Positions 23,656-34,459 of a stretch of DNA of 64,000 nt are shown one piece after another (position 1 is the first letter of the stretch; every line of letters starts with the position of its first letter). The DNA lies in assembly GCF_963676685.1 (NCBI RefSeq), contig NC_092350.1, forward strand, positions 70,992,502 to 71,056,501, written 5' to 3'. Under the pieces are notes generated by a model that was not told the DNA's origin, searched no databases, and saw only the letters and a program-made list of their open reading frames with translations. A program made the position numbers and the translations under genes. This stretch comes from Mytilus edulis (taxonomy: Eukaryota; Mollusca; Bivalvia; Mytilida; Mytilidae).

Positions 23656-23699
23656 GCATCACTGAAAAGACATGTATTGTCGAAATGCGCATCTGGTGC
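23656..23699 (+). ncRNA. Hammerhead ribozyme motif, second lineage
   Basis: Same 44-nt layout as the R1 hammerhead but with different, still paired stems. Stem I is GCATCA/TGGTGC (94-99), stem II is GACA/TGTC with loop TGTAT, and stem III is the palindrome ATGCGCAT. GAAA is present. The core reads CTGAAAA instead of CTGATGA, so it is probably inactive. The stem changes are compensatory relative to R1. Confidence 0.7.
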
Positions 23700-24331
23700 A
23701 CGAAAATTGGTACCATTAATATAATTGTGACAGTTATTACAGTACTTAGTAGGTCACGTATCTCACTGCGTATCAATATACCCCCATAACCAAACTAGTG
23801 ATTCTCAGCAAGAGCGGTGGTGGTGGTAAGGGATCTTCTGTGTCTAAAAGGTCTAGCATACTACAACAAATGCATTCAAATTAACGCCCCCAATCAAACC
23901 GGACGTGGTTTGGTATTAATATATCTTTTGCAGCCACAAGGTCCCCAAGTTTTAGGTTTGCACTACATAAAAAGGAATGCATTAAAGTGACATACAGTCA
24001 CTATTAATACACTTTAACAATTGATGATGATTGTTCACTATTAATACAGATTGACAAGTAATGCTAATTGGAACGAAAAAAAATAAAAAGAATGAAATTA
24101 AAATGTTTGCAATTACCAGATGTAACGTTTTAACAAGATATAATTTATTTTCATTCATTTTGTATTGACGTTGAATAACCCAAAAATATCGATATAATTA
24201 TAGATAATAAGTCGATACAGGGAATGAAAATAGTTCTCTGTTAAGATTTGGCTATACTTTATGTATTTTTGGTTTGATCAACTCTACAATGTTTGTAAAA
24301 TGATTTGAGTTTTAAAATACGTTTTCATCAA

Positions 24332-24376
24332 ACATCACTGGAGATACAATAATTGACGGAATGCGCATTTGATCAG
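24332..24376 (+). ncRNA. Hammerhead ribozyme motif, second lineage, heavily degenerate
   Basis: CATCACTGGAGA, a weak stem II, GGAA and the ATGCGCAT palindrome are recognisable by comparison with 23656-23699. The core is lost. Confidence 0.4.
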
Positions 24377-24689
24377 TAAAATTTGCAAACTCAATGTTTT
24401 ACTCCCATCTTTGTAAAGACCCTTGTCCGATGTTGAAGACGTTAGCTTGTTCTCTTCCGTCTTGTTTTTTGTTGTGACTGTGGGTTGCTATCCCACTTAT
24501 GTACGATCCTTTAAAATTTTTGGTCTCTTTATATCGAGTACTATCTTTTAATGGCAGGTATGAAACTGGCAATCGGTAATCATCGGATGAATCTGCAAAT
24601 CTCAGATAAACGGAATCGGTCGAGTTGTGACGATTGATGTAATTGGTTTAATCTTTATTATATCGGTTATGATTATCGTTATTATAAAA

Positions 24690-25320
24690 ATAAGGGGATG
24701 TGGTTTTATTTCCAATTATCCACCAAAGTTCGAATGAAGTGGATGTTAGCAATTATAGGCAACCGTACGACATTCAACAATGAGAAAAATCCATACCGTA
24801 TAGTCGTCTATAAAAGGCCCCGACATAAAAAATATGAATTCAATTGTGAAAACTAACGGTCTTATTTATAAAAAAAAACAAAAAAACACACAATTTACGA
24901 AAAACAAATATGATAGACATGAACCAACGACAACCACTGAACTACAGGCACCTGACTTGGGACAGGCACATAAAGAGTGCGGGGTTAATACATGTTTGTT
25001 AGCGCTGAACCCTCTCCCTAACCTGGGACAGTGGTGTAACAGCACAACATAAGAACAAACTATAAAAATCATTCGAAAAAACTCTTCAGATCGACACAAA
25101 GAAAAACATCAAACAAAACCACAGAAAGGACATGGCAGCTAATATATATATCCCTAATCCCTTACAACAACAAAAGACACTAAGTACAGATCTAAGAGTA
25201 CTCACAGTTACTACACATGTATTTAAGACTAAAATATCAATCAGTACACATCCAACATCCAATGGATTTAGTGTAAAGACGGCATTAACAGTCAGAGAAA
25301 AACATGACCTCATGTAACGC
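24690..25320 (-). repeat. R2 dispersed repeat, extended copy, within duplication
   Basis: Starts GGGGATGTGGTTTTATTTCC. It contains CTATAAAAGGCCCCGACAT and CACCTGACTTGGGACAGGC, then runs on through AGAACAAACTATAAAAATCA and ATCCAATGGATTTAGTGTAA. Shared with 47650-48310, so it predates the duplication. The opposed open frames here are shadows. Confidence 0.75.
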
Positions 25321-26309
25321 CAAAATATAGGTATCGACATATTGCAGTACCGAGAAATCTACTGATAACAAAATCAATATTTATACCAATAATTACAATA
25401 TTCAAATATTTAATTACAGTGTTGGTAACCATTTGGAATTAGTTTATTTAAAGGATTGAAAAATGTACTGTAGATTCTATATCTAGTAAACATGTCATAC
25501 ACAAACACACACACCAATGTCGTTAAGATAAAGTGTTGTGTTATAAATTATGTCGTTAATTTTCTCAATTGAATTGTTTCATATTTTTCATGTCGAGTCC
25601 TTTTATAGCCGACTATACGGTATGTTTTCCCTCCTCAAGACTCCTTAAGTATTTTTTTCTTAAACTATTGGTAATTTTATTTACTAGTTATAGTATTAAT
25701 TTGTTCACCACCAAAACGAAAATTTATTATAATTTTTTTATGATATGAGAAAACAATATTTCCAAATATCATATTTAATCAATTACTTTTTTTTAACGAA
25801 AACATACCTCTTTTACTATACCAGATCTGTAAATTAAATCTATGGTCTATGTGAAACAAATCTGTAATTCACCCACTAGCACAATACACTTCTTTTTATA
25901 GTGTCACAATTTAAATCTTCTTCTTACAACTTAATCCACTAAGGACACTTTTACCAGGATATAATAAACAATATAATAATTTCGGAAACAATGTTGAATA
26001 ATTTAAATTTTTCTTAATGACCCTAAACATAGTGCAATTCAGTTCAGATGCTCTTAATCATTTTTGTTACCGGTAAAAAAAAATTAAAAAAAATATACTG
26101 ATAAAATTTAAGTTAGGAACATTAATTTAAAAAAAAAAAAAATGGTTTAATTTTTGTTATCCTAAAATTGTGTGTTTTTGTGTTTGATATGTCCACTAGT
26201 CAGAAAGAACTTTACAGAACATTCATTCAATACATGTGGATTTTTAAGTTTTAAGGCTAAAACATTAAACCTTTAGTTCAAATGAATTCAACTAGTTCAT
26301 CAAGCGTTG

Positions 26310-26515
26310 CTCCAGAAAAAAAAGTGCCAATGTTAAATGTATGATAAATCTAAAGAGAATTATTTCCTTCCAAATTTTCATTGGCTTATATCTCGAAAAC
26401 AAGCACACGGACCATTCATTTTTTCTGCTTTTTTACTTTCTTCATTTATATACTATCAATTTATAACCGTCTTGTAAAAAGCTTGTTATTTTGAAACAGA
26501 GTAGCGAACATCCTT
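26310..26515 (+). repeat. Short dispersed repeat ending in GTAGCGAACATCCTTAA
   Basis: AAAAGTGCCAATGTTAAATG, TTGGCTTATATCTCGAAAAC and TTTGAAACAGAGTAGCGAAC match blocks at 22455-22655 and 46380-46585, with divergence. This third copy abuts the 38-bp satellite directly. Confidence 0.65.
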
Positions 26516-27780
26516 AATATTGGTCTTGTTTGTATACCACAGTTCCTCAGTTTAATATTGGTCTTGTTTGTATACCACAGTTCCTCAGTTTAATATTGGT
26601 CTTGTTTGTATACCACAGTTCCTCAGTTTAATATTGGTCTTGTTTGTATACCACAGTTCCTCAGTTTAATATTGGTCTTGTTTGTATACCACAGTTCCTC
26701 AGTTTAATATTGGTCTTGTTTGTATACCACAGTTCCTCAGTTTAATATTGGTCTTGTTTGTATACCACAGTTCCTCAGTTTAATATTGGTCTTGTTTGTA
26801 TACCACAGTTCCTCAGTTTAATATTGGTCTTGTTTGTATACCACAGTTCCTCAGTTTAATATTGGTCTTGTTTGTATACCACAGTTTCTCAGTTTAATAT
26901 TGGTCTTGTTTGTATACCACAGTTCCTCAGTTTAATATTGGTCTTGTTTGTATACCACAGTTCCTCAGTTTAATATTGGTCTTGTTTGTATACCACAGTT
27001 CCTCAGTTTAATATTGGTCTTGTTTGTATACCACAGTTTCTCAGTTTAATATTGGTCTTGTTTGTATACCACAGTTCCTCAGTTTAATATTGGTCTTGTT
27101 TGTATACCACAGTTCCTCAGTTTAATATTGGTCTTGTTTGTATACCACAGTTCCTCAGTTTAATATTGGTCTTGTTTGTAAACCACAGTTCCTCAGTTTA
27201 ATATTGGTCTTGTTTGTATACCACAGTTCCTCAGTTTAATATTGGTCTTGTTTGTATACCACAGTTCCTCAGTTTAATATTGGTCTTGTTTGTATACCAC
27301 AGTTCCTCAGTTTAATATTGGTCTTGTTTGTATACCACAGTTCCTCAGTTTAATATTGGTCTTGTTTGTATACCACAGTTCCTCAGTTTAATATTGGTCT
27401 TGTTTGTATACCACAGTTCCTCAGTTTAATATTGGTCTTGTTTGTATACCACAGTTCCTCAGTTTAATATTGGTCTTGTTTGTATACCACAGTTCCTCAG
27501 TTTAATATTGGTCTTGTTTGTATACCACAGTTTCTCAGTTTAATATTGGTCTTGTTTGTATACCACAGTTCCTCAGTTTAATATTGGTCTTGTTTGTATA
27601 CCACAGTTCCTCAGTTTAATATTGGTCTTGTTTGTATACCACAGTTCCTCAGTTTAATATTGGTCTTGTTTGTATACCACAGTTCCTCAGTTTAATATTG
27701 GTCTTGTTTGTATACCACAGTTCCTCAGTTTAATATTGGTCTTGTTTGTATACCACAGTTCCTCAGTTTAATATTGGTCT
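26516..27780 (+). repeat. 38-bp satellite, 33 full copies
   Basis: The unit begins AATATTGGTCTTGTTTGTAT and continues ACCACAGTTCCTCAGTTT. Starts at 26516, 26554 and so on keep exact 38-bp spacing to 27770, giving 33 units plus 11 bp. Copies are almost identical. TTTCTCAG replaces TTCCTCAG in units 10, 14 and 27, and unit 18 has AAACC for ATACC. The array is absent at the matching position of duplication copy 2. Confidence 0.95.
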
Positions 27781-27844
27781 TTGGTTTTTTTTTTTCCAAA
27801 CTGGACTTATGAGATTTGAACATCGGTAAAGTATTGCTGTTCCT

Positions 27845-28036
27845 TACCTAATTCGCCGTTTCAGAATCTAAAGCATTCTGGGTAATATTTTGAAAAGTGT
27901 ACACTAAAGCGTCGTGTTTGGTTAAAACGTCCTAAACAATGGAAATTCAACCAACGACGTGACTTTATTTTCATTTTAGGTACGAACTATAAAATTACCC
28001 ATAGTCCTTCAGATTCTGAAACGGCCAATTACAACT
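27845..28036. mobile_element. About 190-bp foldback element
   Basis: CGCCGTTTCAGAATCTAAAG on the left is answered by CTTCAGATTCTGAAACGGCC on the right. Inner GGGTAAT is answered by ATTACCC. The arms are about 40 bp around a roughly 110-bp centre. Noncoding. Confidence 0.65.
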
Positions 28037-28579
28037 TTTATATCCCGTATTTTAATAGGACAGAAAGGGGGCCTGTCGCGCATTTTGCAACATTGAGAGT
28101 CATATAATTTTGTTTAAAAGTTCCTATTAATTAGTTCCAAGCTAAGGCTGACGGTCTGTATCTTTCCTAGATGCGTACATCTTTTGTCATAGATTGGGCA
28201 AGGTTGGAGAGTGCAAGGGCATTCTCACACATCGATTGACCTTATACTTCCAACTTTAAGGTACTTGCAATTCTGAAGTTCTCTACAGTTTACACAAACC
28301 TGTTATAAAACCACTTACTCACAGCCTCATATTAACCTCCAATTTAATTCGTTTAACTGAAAGGCCCAAAGGTATACCAGGGATGGACATTTATAACGGA
28401 TAGTTTCTGCCCAAAGGACAGAAATGTAGAAGAAACTGAAATTTTTACTAAATGTCTAAAACTTCTACCCTATTAACCTCTAAAGGTATCATGTGAAGGT
28501 ATATTTTATTACATATTTGAATCGACTAGGTGAAAAAGAGCTTGTACTAAGTAAGTAAGTACTTGAAGTAATTTTTATT

Positions 28580-29220
28580 GAAATGAAATCCAGACATTGG
28601 AGGATCAAGACTGTGCCTTAATGAAAATTTATTTATTATTAATACAATTTGAAATTGATATATAAATGTTTGGCACATGTTAAATACAAAATTTATCGTT
28701 ATATATGTTCAAGTACAAAACGACAAACATCATCTAGAGATCAGAGATCGGTTCTCTTTTTATGAAGATTTGGAAGGGGATTATATCCTCAACGTAACAT
28801 ATATTATCATGAATCCCCTTTTAGAACTCAAATTAGACCTTGGTTTTGGACGTCACTGTGAACATGCATATCCTAGGATTAATTTCATTTATGCAATTGC
28901 ATTTATATAACGAATTTTTTTTTAAATTTAATATTAAAAATAAAAGCTTCAACTAGGATATGTAAAATCAATTTATCTTTAATTCAATCCTAAAGGATAA
29001 AAGATTATAATTTTCTATTTTGAGTCTCATTATATAAAAGCTTAGAATATTACCGTCTCGTAGACTCAATTCAAGGACATATATGACAATAGACATATAG
29101 AGGTCAACATAAGTTCAACAAAAGTAAAGCGGCAATATTTCAAGTTTTAAATCCCCCCTCACCCTTAGTCTTAACAGAGACATATAAGACAAGCAATGGC
29201 AATAATGGCCTTATGATTTG
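28580..29220. other. No gene recognised; start of copy 1-specific segment
   Basis: Present only in duplication copy 1. The 77-residue frame at 28677-28910 has no recognised domain, and I do not call it a gene. Confidence 0.4.
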
Positions 29221-29224
29221 ATTT

Positions 29225-29470
29225 TTAGTGTTTTAACGCCACTTTTAAGCACCGCATTTGGGCTATTTCGTGGCAGCCAGTTTTTATTGGTGGAAGAAGC
29301 CGGAGTGCCCGGAGAAAACCACCGACCTTCGATAGGAAAACTGACAATCCTAGTTAATTAAGATTGGAGTCGAGTGCATCCGCACGGGCAGGTCCGAACT
29401 CACAACCTCAGTGCTGACTGGCTAGTGATTACAGTAGTAACTACTGAGACCACTCGGCCACCGAGGCCCC
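29225..29470 (-). mobile_element. tRNA-derived SINE
   Basis: Read on the minus strand it starts GGGGCCTCGGTGGCCGAGTG, an A-box-like tRNA head. A B-box-like GAGGTTGTGAGTTCGGACC follows (29391-29409). The body holds the inverse of GGAGAAAACCACCGACCTTC, a block shared with the 54.8-kb copy and, from memory, with SINEs widespread in bivalves. Confidence 0.8.
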
Positions 29471-30109
29471 TAATTGCCGTATGATCTATTGAAATATCAT
29501 ATAGGTATGTTATCAAAATATTCCAGAAATGTCTGGCAAATAGCAATAAATGGGTAAATATCATCATTCAAAGTTTTAAGGCTATCATTCCTAAAGAAGT
29601 TAACCGATGACTTTTTGTTGACTTATTTGTAGATCTTTTGCTGATCTTTTTTTATTGTTAACGATTTCTTTCTTTCTTTTATAGTTTCTGCAAAAACAAC
29701 CCACAAATATTGAAGTAAATTCTAATTAAAAGGCAGCTACTTCTAAAAGGACCATTTTTGTTATTCTTACTTTTTTTCTTGTCCTGCTGATCATTTGTGC
29801 TGTATCCAGTTTCTTTGTTTCTACTATAGATTACAAGATAATAGTCATAATTGTTATATAAAATAGGTAGCAGGTAGATCTTGATATTCTGTACATGTCT
29901 GACACTGTACGATTTTCTCTATTCATAATGGTAATGATTCACAAGAAAATATACCACACTTGCATTTTAACCCTATGTATTTTATTTTAGCTTTGGCGTC
30001 CATTTCAGTTGGAAGACAGAATCATAAAACTTATATTTAAAAAACTAGATACCCCTAGTAGGATTGTGATTAAGTTTGGTTTCATTTGGTCACTGGTTTC
30101 GGTGGAAAT

Positions 30110-30440
30110 ATACTCATCATAGATACCAGGGCTAAATTATGTATATACGCCAGACGCGTGTTTCGTGTACAAAAGACTCATCAGTGACGCTTGAATCCAA
30201 AAAAGTTAAAAAGGCCAAATAAAGTACGAAGTTGAAGAGCATTGAGGACCAAAATTCCTAAAAGTTTTGCCAAATATAACTAAGGTAATCTATGCCTGAG
30301 GTAGAAAAGCCTTAGTATTTCAAATATTCAAAATTTTGTTAACAGTTAATTTATAAATATAACAATATCAATGATAATTCATGTCAGCATAAAAGTGCTG
30401 ACTACTGGGCTGGTGATACCCTCGGGGAAATAAATCTTCA
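30110..30440 (-). repeat. R1 dispersed repeat, minus strand, nearly full length
   Basis: Read on the minus strand it starts GAGGGTATCACCAGCCCAGT, passes through AATGCTCTTCAACTTCGTAC, and ends with the hammerhead motif and CTGGTATC. Confidence 0.75.
30147..30190 (-). ncRNA. Hammerhead ribozyme motif, core intact
   Basis: The core CTGATGA and GAAA and the cleavage triplet GTC are all present. Stem I GCGTCA/TGGCGT is perfect. Stem II GTCT/ACAC has one mismatch, and stem III (ACACGCGT) is no longer a perfect palindrome. Possibly weakly active. Confidence 0.7.
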
Positions 30441-30517
30441 CCAGCAGTGGCACCAGAAAAGATTTTTGTAAAAGATTACAGATGATGACAGACAACAAAG
30501 GATGAGAAAATGTCACA

Positions 30518-31110
30518 GGGGCCCTTTGGGACAGGTGAGCTAAAAATGGAACAAGAATATACAGTATACTGCAAATACTGAGATATAAAATCATAATTGA
30601 GAACAGGGGCCCTTTGGGACAGGTGAGCTAAAAATGGAACAAGAATATACAGTATACTGCAAATACTGAGATATAAAATCATAATTGAGAACAGGGGCCC
30701 TTTGGGACAGGTGAGCTAAAAATGGAACAAGAATATACAGTATACTGCAAATACTGAGATATAAAATTATAATTGTTAACCGGGGCCCTGTGGGACAGGT
30801 GAGCTAAAAATAGAACAAGAATATACAGTATACTGCAAATACTGAGATACAAAATCATAATTGAGAACAGGGGCCCTGTGGGACTGGTGAGCTAAAAATG
30901 GAACAAGAATATACAGTATACTGCAAATACTGAGATATAAAATCATAATTGAGAACAGGGTGGACGGGTGAGCTAAAAATGGAACAAGAATATACAGTAT
31001 ACTGCAAATACTGAGATATATAATCATAATTGAGAACAGGGGCCCTGTGGGACAGGTAAGCTAAAAATGGAACAAGAATATACAGTATACTGCAAATACT
31101 GAAATATATT
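30518..31110 (+). repeat. 88-bp satellite, 7 units
   Basis: Units start GGGGCCCTTTGGGACAGGTG and contain AATATACAGTATACTGCAAA. Starts are at 30518, 30606, 30694, 30782, 30870, 30958 and 31039. The sixth unit has a deletion in its GGGGCCC block, giving an 81-bp step. The same satellite has 4 units in duplication copy 2. Overlapping minus-strand frames with a repeated peptide are products of the repeat, not genes. Confidence 0.92.
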
Positions 31111-31479
31111 GAATCATAATACATAACAGTCCAATAATAAGGTAAAATACTTTAATTTGAGCATTTTTAAGATGTTTCCAATAATAACAGGATTCTCAAT
31201 AAATAACAGAAAGTTTAAACAAAATTAATGTGAAGTGACATCTACATACATGCCTATATGTCTTGTATAGTAAGATAGATGTGTCAGTGTGGTATACAAC
31301 CTAAGGTAAGCATGCAAAATGTGAAAAAGCTACTTTACTGTCATTCCTTATGTTAAGCAATAATATTGAAGATTTTGAAAATACTGTCAAATTTACCATT
31401 TACCTGAAGTGAGTTTACCAAAGTTGGCATATTAATCCAGCAAAAACCATTCTTCTTTGAACATTTATATCCAAGGTTT

Positions 31480-31630
31480 AGCTTTTGGAACTTTGAATCC
31501 TTAATGCTCTTCAACTTTGTACTTGTTTGGCTTTATAAATATTTTGATATGAGCGTCACTGATGAGTCTTATGTAGACGAAACGCGCGTCTGGCGTACTG
31601 AATTATAGTCCTGGTGCCTTTGATAACTAT
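31480..31630 (+). repeat. R1 dispersed repeat, 3' half
   Basis: Runs from CTTTGAATCCTTAATGCTCT through the hammerhead to CCTGGTGCCTTTGATAACTA. Confidence 0.7.
31553..31596 (+). ncRNA. Hammerhead ribozyme, complete consensus
   Basis: All elements fit. Stem I is GCGTCA (31553-31558) with TGGCGT (31591-31596). The core CTGATGA is at 31559-31565. Stem II is GTCT/AGAC with loop TATGT (31566-31578), and GAAA is at 31579-31582. The self-complementary ACGCGCGT (31582-31589) gives a very short stem III, and the predicted cleavage is after C31590 in a GTC triplet. Short palindromic stem III hammerheads are known from PLEs and retrozymes and often work better as dimers. Activity is not tested here. Confidence 0.8.
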
Positions 31631-31639
31631 TGACTTATT

Positions 31640-33260
31640 TGTAGATATTACGTTGCTGAACATTATAGCTGTTTTCAAATTATCGCTATCTATAATATTC
31701 AAAATAATAACCAAAAACAACAAAATTTCCTTAAAATGACTAATTCAGGGGCAGCAACCTAACAACAGTTTGTCTGATTCATCTGAAATTTCTTAAGATT
31801 GTCAATGGTTCATAAAAAGGGATCAAGGTCAGTTGAGTCTTGCCAAACAGATCTCTACAAACACCCCGTACATCAAATATAGGTGTTCCGATCTTTACAG
31901 TACCTTATAAAACTGACAAATGTTAAAGTTATGTTTGGCCAAATAATTCGGAACATAAGGTCGAAAGTATATGAACCCTGACCGACAGCCAGACATAGAC
32001 ATCTTACTATCATTCAATATATCAATTAAACTGACGTCATATATGAAACATGTAGAAAGACATGCACACCATACAGCAAATACCGTGGCGCTATAGCATA
32101 CAGGTATAAAAGCAAAAAGCCAATCAACATAAAACAAACATTGTCAAATGATGCATGATAATGAGGTCAATGTTTTATTGACCATTGCCTTTTCTTATTG
32201 CCGTAATTGTTATTTCTTAATTTTCCCTATTTATGGGCATTATGTTTTCTGGTCTGTGCGTCCGTTCGTTCGTCTGTTCGTTCGTCCGTCTGTCCGGATT
32301 CAGGTTCAAGTTTGTGGACGAGGTAGTTTTTTATGAAGTTGAAGTCAAATCAACTTGAAACTAAGTACACATGTTACCTGTGATATGATCTTTCTAATTT
32401 TAATGCCAAAATAGAGTTGTTCCCCACTTTCACGGTCCACTGAATATAGAAAATGATGGTGAAGATGGGGCATCCGTGTACTAGGCACACATTCTTGTTC
32501 TTTTCATTTTCTGAAAATATTAATTCTTTGAAAAGCTTTAATTTATTGAGGATCTTGGCCAATCTAGTTTTTCTCAATACCAACAACAAATATTAATTAT
32601 CAGAATTATAATTGAAGAATAATTTGAACATTTTCGTAGCATCAGATCATTCATGGTCCTTTTCACGATCTTCATAAAAGTGGTTCGTGATCTTTTACGA
32701 TGCGAAAAATCAATTTTGTGTAAATATTTCTTTTTTTTATGGACTTTCCCAATTGATCTTCCTCTAAGTTCAGTATTTTTGTGATTTTACTTTTTACCAA
32801 GTTTCAGATTATATCAATACAAAACAACTATGAGAACCATTTGATTCATTCAAATAGAATGCCCTTATTCGAATAAAAGTAGTTAATTTTATTCGAATTT
32901 GTGAAAAAAATCATGTTTGTTCACATTTTTTATCTCGCCGAAATGTCGAGACGCAATCTGCTTTTGTTGTTTTGTATAAACTTTGTACTTTTAAAACTGG
33001 ATTTTCTCACATACTGATCATAATGTTGAACTATTTTGACAGACAGTTTTATTTTGTTGTAAATTAGTCTTAGTAATTAATCAAATTTCATTCCTTATGC
33101 AGGTGCTGCTGGGGTGTTGCTATATAAAACAAGAAAAATTCACAAACTAAAATCATTTCTTTTGTCATTTAGTTTTATCAATTGACCCTAATTAGTAATT
33201 TCTAAATGCAACTTATATGTTCATTAGACAAATCCCCAGGATGGTCTATCCCTTACTTGC
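31640..33260. other. No gene recognised; mixed repeat debris
   Basis: Contains GATCAAGGTCAGTTGAGTCT (weakly like the R5 array) and a CGTT/CGTC-rich tract at 32258-32300. No conserved coding sequence. Confidence 0.4.
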
Positions 33261-33269
33261 TATCAAGAT

Positions 33270-33480
33270 GTGACAAAAGAGGGACAAAAGATACCAAAGG
33301 GACAGTCAAACTCATAAATCTAAAACAAACTGACAACGCCATGGCTAAAAATGAAAAAGACAAACAAACAACAGAACACACGACACAACATAGAAAACTA
33401 AAGAATAAACAACACGAACCCTACCAGGGGTGATCTCAGGTGCTCCGGAAGGGTTAGCAGATCCTGCTCCACATGTGACA
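33270..33480 (-). repeat. R3 dispersed repeat
   Basis: Shares ACTGACAACGCCATGGCTAA and GGTGCTCCGGAAGGGTTAGC with the copy at 20650-20840. The 75-residue frame at 33206 is repeat sequence. Confidence 0.7.
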
Positions 33481-33560
33481 ATAGGACATGTATCTAATGT
33501 GAGGATTTGTTTGTACTTAGTGTAAATGAAAATGATGTAGTAATAACGAAAGACATACTA

Positions 33561-33778
33561 CTGTAAACCAACTTATTTTCGCGGATATTTTATTTCGCGT
33601 TTTACCCTTTCTTGACCACTTCGCGGCTATTTAACTTCGCGATTTTCTGATTTACTTGATGAAGTTTAATAGGGAACGATCCAAGTTTTACATATTCGCG
33701 ACGACTTATATTCGCGTTATTTTTCTACTCGCGAAGATCGCGAAAATAAACCGCTCGCGAAAATAAATTGGTTTACAG
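33561..33778. mobile_element. 218-bp TA-flanked MITE
   Basis: Left end CTGTAAACCAACTTATTTTC and right end AAAATAAATTGGTTTACAG are inverted repeats flanked by TA (33559-33560 and 33779-33780), the Tc1/mariner target. The interior repeats TTCGCG/CGCGAA words. Confidence 0.75.
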
Positions 33779-34349
33779 TATCTTGAAATCACACTCTAAG
33801 TTGTATTTTTTCAGTATATGATGTGTATTAGTGTAATTGTTATGAGGAGAATAATGTATTTCATATCGCTTTACAATTTATTTGCTCTAAACTAAGCGTT
33901 CGAATATGTTTTGCATTTTGAATTTGACATAGAATAACAAATATTTGTAAATACTGTGATATGTTATTTCTCATTTGTCAACGATTACATTCTAGTTTAC
34001 CGAAATCCCGTAGAAAAACTCAAAATCATCAAAAAGGTAAATAAGAATTGAAATTGTGTTGTTTTTTTCCAAAGTATTGGATAAAAGAAAAACATGGAAA
34101 GCGGCATAAATCGGGCACTTTAAGGCAATATATTTTTTTCTTCAAACTATGGTACAGACAATTTCCAATCAAGTTTCTATGTCAATTTAACTTTAAATGT
34201 AAAAACATGTTTTGTTTAACGCGAGCTGTCACATCATACACAAGAAATAACCTTCTTTAATCACCTAATTTACGGTATTTTGTTTGGTGAATTTAAAAAT
34301 GATATACAGGTATGATACACAGTACTACATGAACATTTGTAACAGGAGG

Positions 34350-34450
34350 GGGTCGGTGTCAACACCTGACTCGGGACATGCACCTGAGGAATGTTGTATG
34401 GCGGGGTAAGCATGTTTTTGGGCGCTCAACCCTCCCCTAATATGGGAAGG
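34350..34450 (-). repeat. R2 fragment
   Basis: ACCTGACTCGGGACATGCAC and CTCAACCCTCCCCTAATATG match the middle of R2. Confidence 0.5.
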
Positions 34451-34459
34451 TGTATTCCC

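Larger units (their letters stand above)
21700..31460 (+). repeat. Segmental duplication, copy 1
   Basis: Collinear blocks match copy 2: 21700-22420 with 43765-44455 (lectin gene); 22420-23530 with 46335-47455; 24498-26330 with 47460-49395; 28020-28575 with 51030-51712; 30490-31460 with 51712-52445. The two copies are direct, about 22-23 kb apart at the left and about 21 kb at the right. Copy 1 carries its own material at 23536-24497, 26330-28020 and 28575-30490. Confidence 0.85.

Noticed and set aside
26516-27780. CRISPR-like array
   Set aside because: Units abut with no unique spacers, and the genome is eukaryotic. It is a satellite.
30379-31124. Several overlapping minus-strand frames with a repeated hydrophobic peptide
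   Set aside because: They are translations of the 88-bp satellite. Since 88 is not a multiple of 3, the frame shifts from unit to unit, and the same sequence in copy 2 gives only a short piece.
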